Source: Peteryoungia algae
Lineage (GTDB): Bacteria > Pseudomonadota > Alphaproteobacteria > Rhizobiales > Rhizobiaceae
Direction of reading: 5' to 3'
DNA length: 64,000 nucleotides
Assembly (NCBI RefSeq): GCF_030369675.1
Contig: NZ_CP128477.1
Span: 3,304,501-3,368,500 of the forward strand
Positions within the stretch are counted from its first letter, which is position 1; each line of letters starts with the position of its first letter. Shown here in pieces: positions 63,235-64,000 of this stretch. The translations under genes and the position numbers were made by a program. The notes beneath the pieces are model-generated. The model saw nothing but the letters and a program-made list of their open reading frames with translations, was not told the origin of the DNA and made no database searches.

Positions 63235-63261
63235 TTACGCCACCTCTCTTTGCCCGGATCA
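63235..63261 (-). promoter_or_regulatory. RpoE (ECF11) promoter of rpoE-chrR
   Basis: On the minus strand TGATCC (63261-63256), 16 bases, then CGTAAA (63239-63234) matches the known ECF11 promoter (TGATCC ... CGTA). Transcription would begin near 63228, about 110 bases before the chosen rpoE start. This makes rpoE autoregulated. Confidence 0.8.
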
Positions 63262-63287
63262 CCGCATCGGATTTTATTCGCATCGAT

Positions 63288-63313
63288 CGATCCAGTGCCG
63301 AATGCCATGCGTA
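63288..63313 (+). promoter_or_regulatory. RpoE (ECF11)-type promoter of the FAD oxidoreductase gene
   Basis: On the plus strand CGATCC (63288-63293), 16 bases, then CGTA (63310-63313) repeats the spacing and the GATCC/CGTA cores of the rpoE promoter, facing the other way. It predicts a start near 63320, 40 bases before the ATG at 63360. One base differs from the -35 consensus. Confidence 0.7.
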
Positions 63314-63359
63314 GTCATGTTCAAAACCCTTAAATAGAACAATCGGTAAAGGGCATTGA

Positions 63360-64000
63360 ATGGACATGGGTGTTACGAAGGCCGCTTTCGGCGGTAAGCG
63401 CAGGATCGCGGTCATCGGGTCGGGAATATCGGGCCTCTCCTGTGCCTGGCTCCTTTCCAAGACCATGGATGTCGTCCTCTACGAAACGGAGGATCGCGCA
63501 GGCGGGCATTCCAACACGGTGCTGGCGCCAGGGGGTGCCAGGGACATTCCTGTCGATACCGGGTTCATCGTCTACAACGACCGAAACTACCCGAACCTCG
63601 TGGAGCTTTTCGAGCATCTCGACGTGCCGACCTTGCCGTCGAACATGTCGTTTGCCGCATCGCTCGGCGGAGGTGCGTTCGAATATTCCGGTTCTGGTCT
63701 CTCTGGCCTTCTGGGCCAGAAATCGAACATTCTGCGTCCGCGCTTCTGGCGCATGGTCAAGGATATCCTGCGCTTCTACAAGGAAGCGCCAGCGCTTCTG
63801 GACCGGAGCGAACTGGAGGGCGTGTCGCTCGGCGACTACCTGGCATCTGCCGACTATGCCCCAACCTTCGTGGAGGACCATCTCCTGCCGATGGGGGCCG
63901 CCATCTGGTCGACGACGGCGTCAGAGATGCGCCTCTATCCGCTGCACGCCTTCATCCGCTTTTTCGCCAATCACGGTCTGCTGACTTTGTCGGATCGTCC
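63360..64000 (+). CDS. FAD-dependent amine oxidase-like oxidoreductase, partial
   Basis: The open frame from ATG 63360 runs off the right edge after about 213 residues. The N-terminus has the FAD loop RIAVIGSGISGLSCAWLLSK, followed by VVLYETEDRAGGHSNTV and DTGFIVYNDRNYPNLVELF, which are typical of the oxidoreductase usually encoded with DUF1365 and cyclopropane fatty acid synthase genes in RpoE/ChrR regulons. A second ATG six bases on (63366) is possible; AAAGGGC lies before the first. The ECF11-type promoter upstream supports the regulon link. The rest of the operon is outside the window. Confidence 0.9.
   Translation, partial: MDMGVTKAAFGGKRRIAVIGSGISGLSCAWLLSKTMDVVLYETEDRAGGHSNTVLAPGGARDIPVDTGFIVYNDRNYPNLVELFEHLDVPTLPSNMSFAASLGGGAFEYSGSGLSGLLGQKSNILRPRFWRMVKDILRFYKEAPALLDRSELEGVSLGDYLASADYAPTFVEDHLLPMGAAIWSTTASEMRLYPLHAFIRFFANHGLLTLSDR

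Overview
The window looks like a chromosomal or chromid segment of a Rhizobiales bacterium, most likely Rhizobiaceae (Rhizobium, Agrobacterium or Ensifer-like). The GC content is high, the coding is dense, and almost every block is a transport-plus-catabolism operon of a kind known from that group: hutXWV with the hutF/hutG route, smoEFGK-smoS-mtlK, glpR-D-STPQUV-K, a NasS/NasT-controlled nitrate operon, and a RpoE/ChrR pair. No rRNA, tRNA, insertion sequence, phage gene or CRISPR array was seen.

Layout. 1-410: 5' part of a sugar-type ABC ATPase gene (minus), divergent from a GntR/FCD regulator and a MATE exporter (783-2924, plus). Between them lie two operator-like palindromes. 3111-7526 (minus): a TRAP transporter (dctPQM), an RraA-family protein and a GntR regulator. 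7764-19703 (minus): nitrate assimilation in the order nasT, nasS, then nrtA-nrtB-nrtC-nirB-nirD-nasA-cysG. The nrtA leader carries a sigma-54 promoter, an ANTAR-type hairpin and an intrinsic terminator. 19889-32318 (minus): complete five-step histidine degradation with uptake (hutF, hutXWV, a second HAL-family gene, hutI, hutH, hutG, hutU, hutD, hutC). 32431-42363 (minus): sorbitol/mannitol uptake and oxidation (smoR, smoEFGK, smoS, mtlK, a HAD phosphatase, an FGGY pentulokinase). 42503-45327: a DUF4142 gene, a decayed manganese catalase with a small gene beside it, and a type II NADH dehydrogenase. 45376-48705 (plus): a cobalamin riboswitch, with a Fur/Zur-like box upstream, in front of a BtuD-F-C importer. 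48779-58754 (plus): glycerol uptake and catabolism. 58756-61831 (minus): an ATP-dependent DNA ligase with its metallo-beta-lactamase exonuclease partner, and a DUF2177 membrane protein. 61872-64000: the rpoE-chrR stress pair, with divergent RpoE-type promoters driving rpoE and an FAD oxidoreductase gene cut by the right edge.

How the genes work together. Histidine is imported by HutXWV and converted through urocanate, imidazolonepropionate, formiminoglutamate and formylglutamate to glutamate. Nitrate is imported by NrtABC, reduced by NasA and then by NirBD, with CysG supplying part of the siroheme pathway. NasS/NasT would gate the operon at its leader terminator. Polyols enter through SmoEFGK and are oxidised by SmoS and MtlK to ketoses. 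Glycerol enters through GlpSTPQUV, is phosphorylated by GlpK and oxidised by GlpD.

The most interesting points are the nitrate leader that can be read base by base; an asymmetric ATPase pair in the glycerol importer with one degenerate composite site; a HAL paralogue lacking the Ala-Ser-Gly cofactor triad; a CysG with a shortened methyltransferase domain; the manganese catalase remnant; and the stacked metal-box/riboswitch control of the B12-type importer. All calls were made by eye from the sequence; no database search was run.
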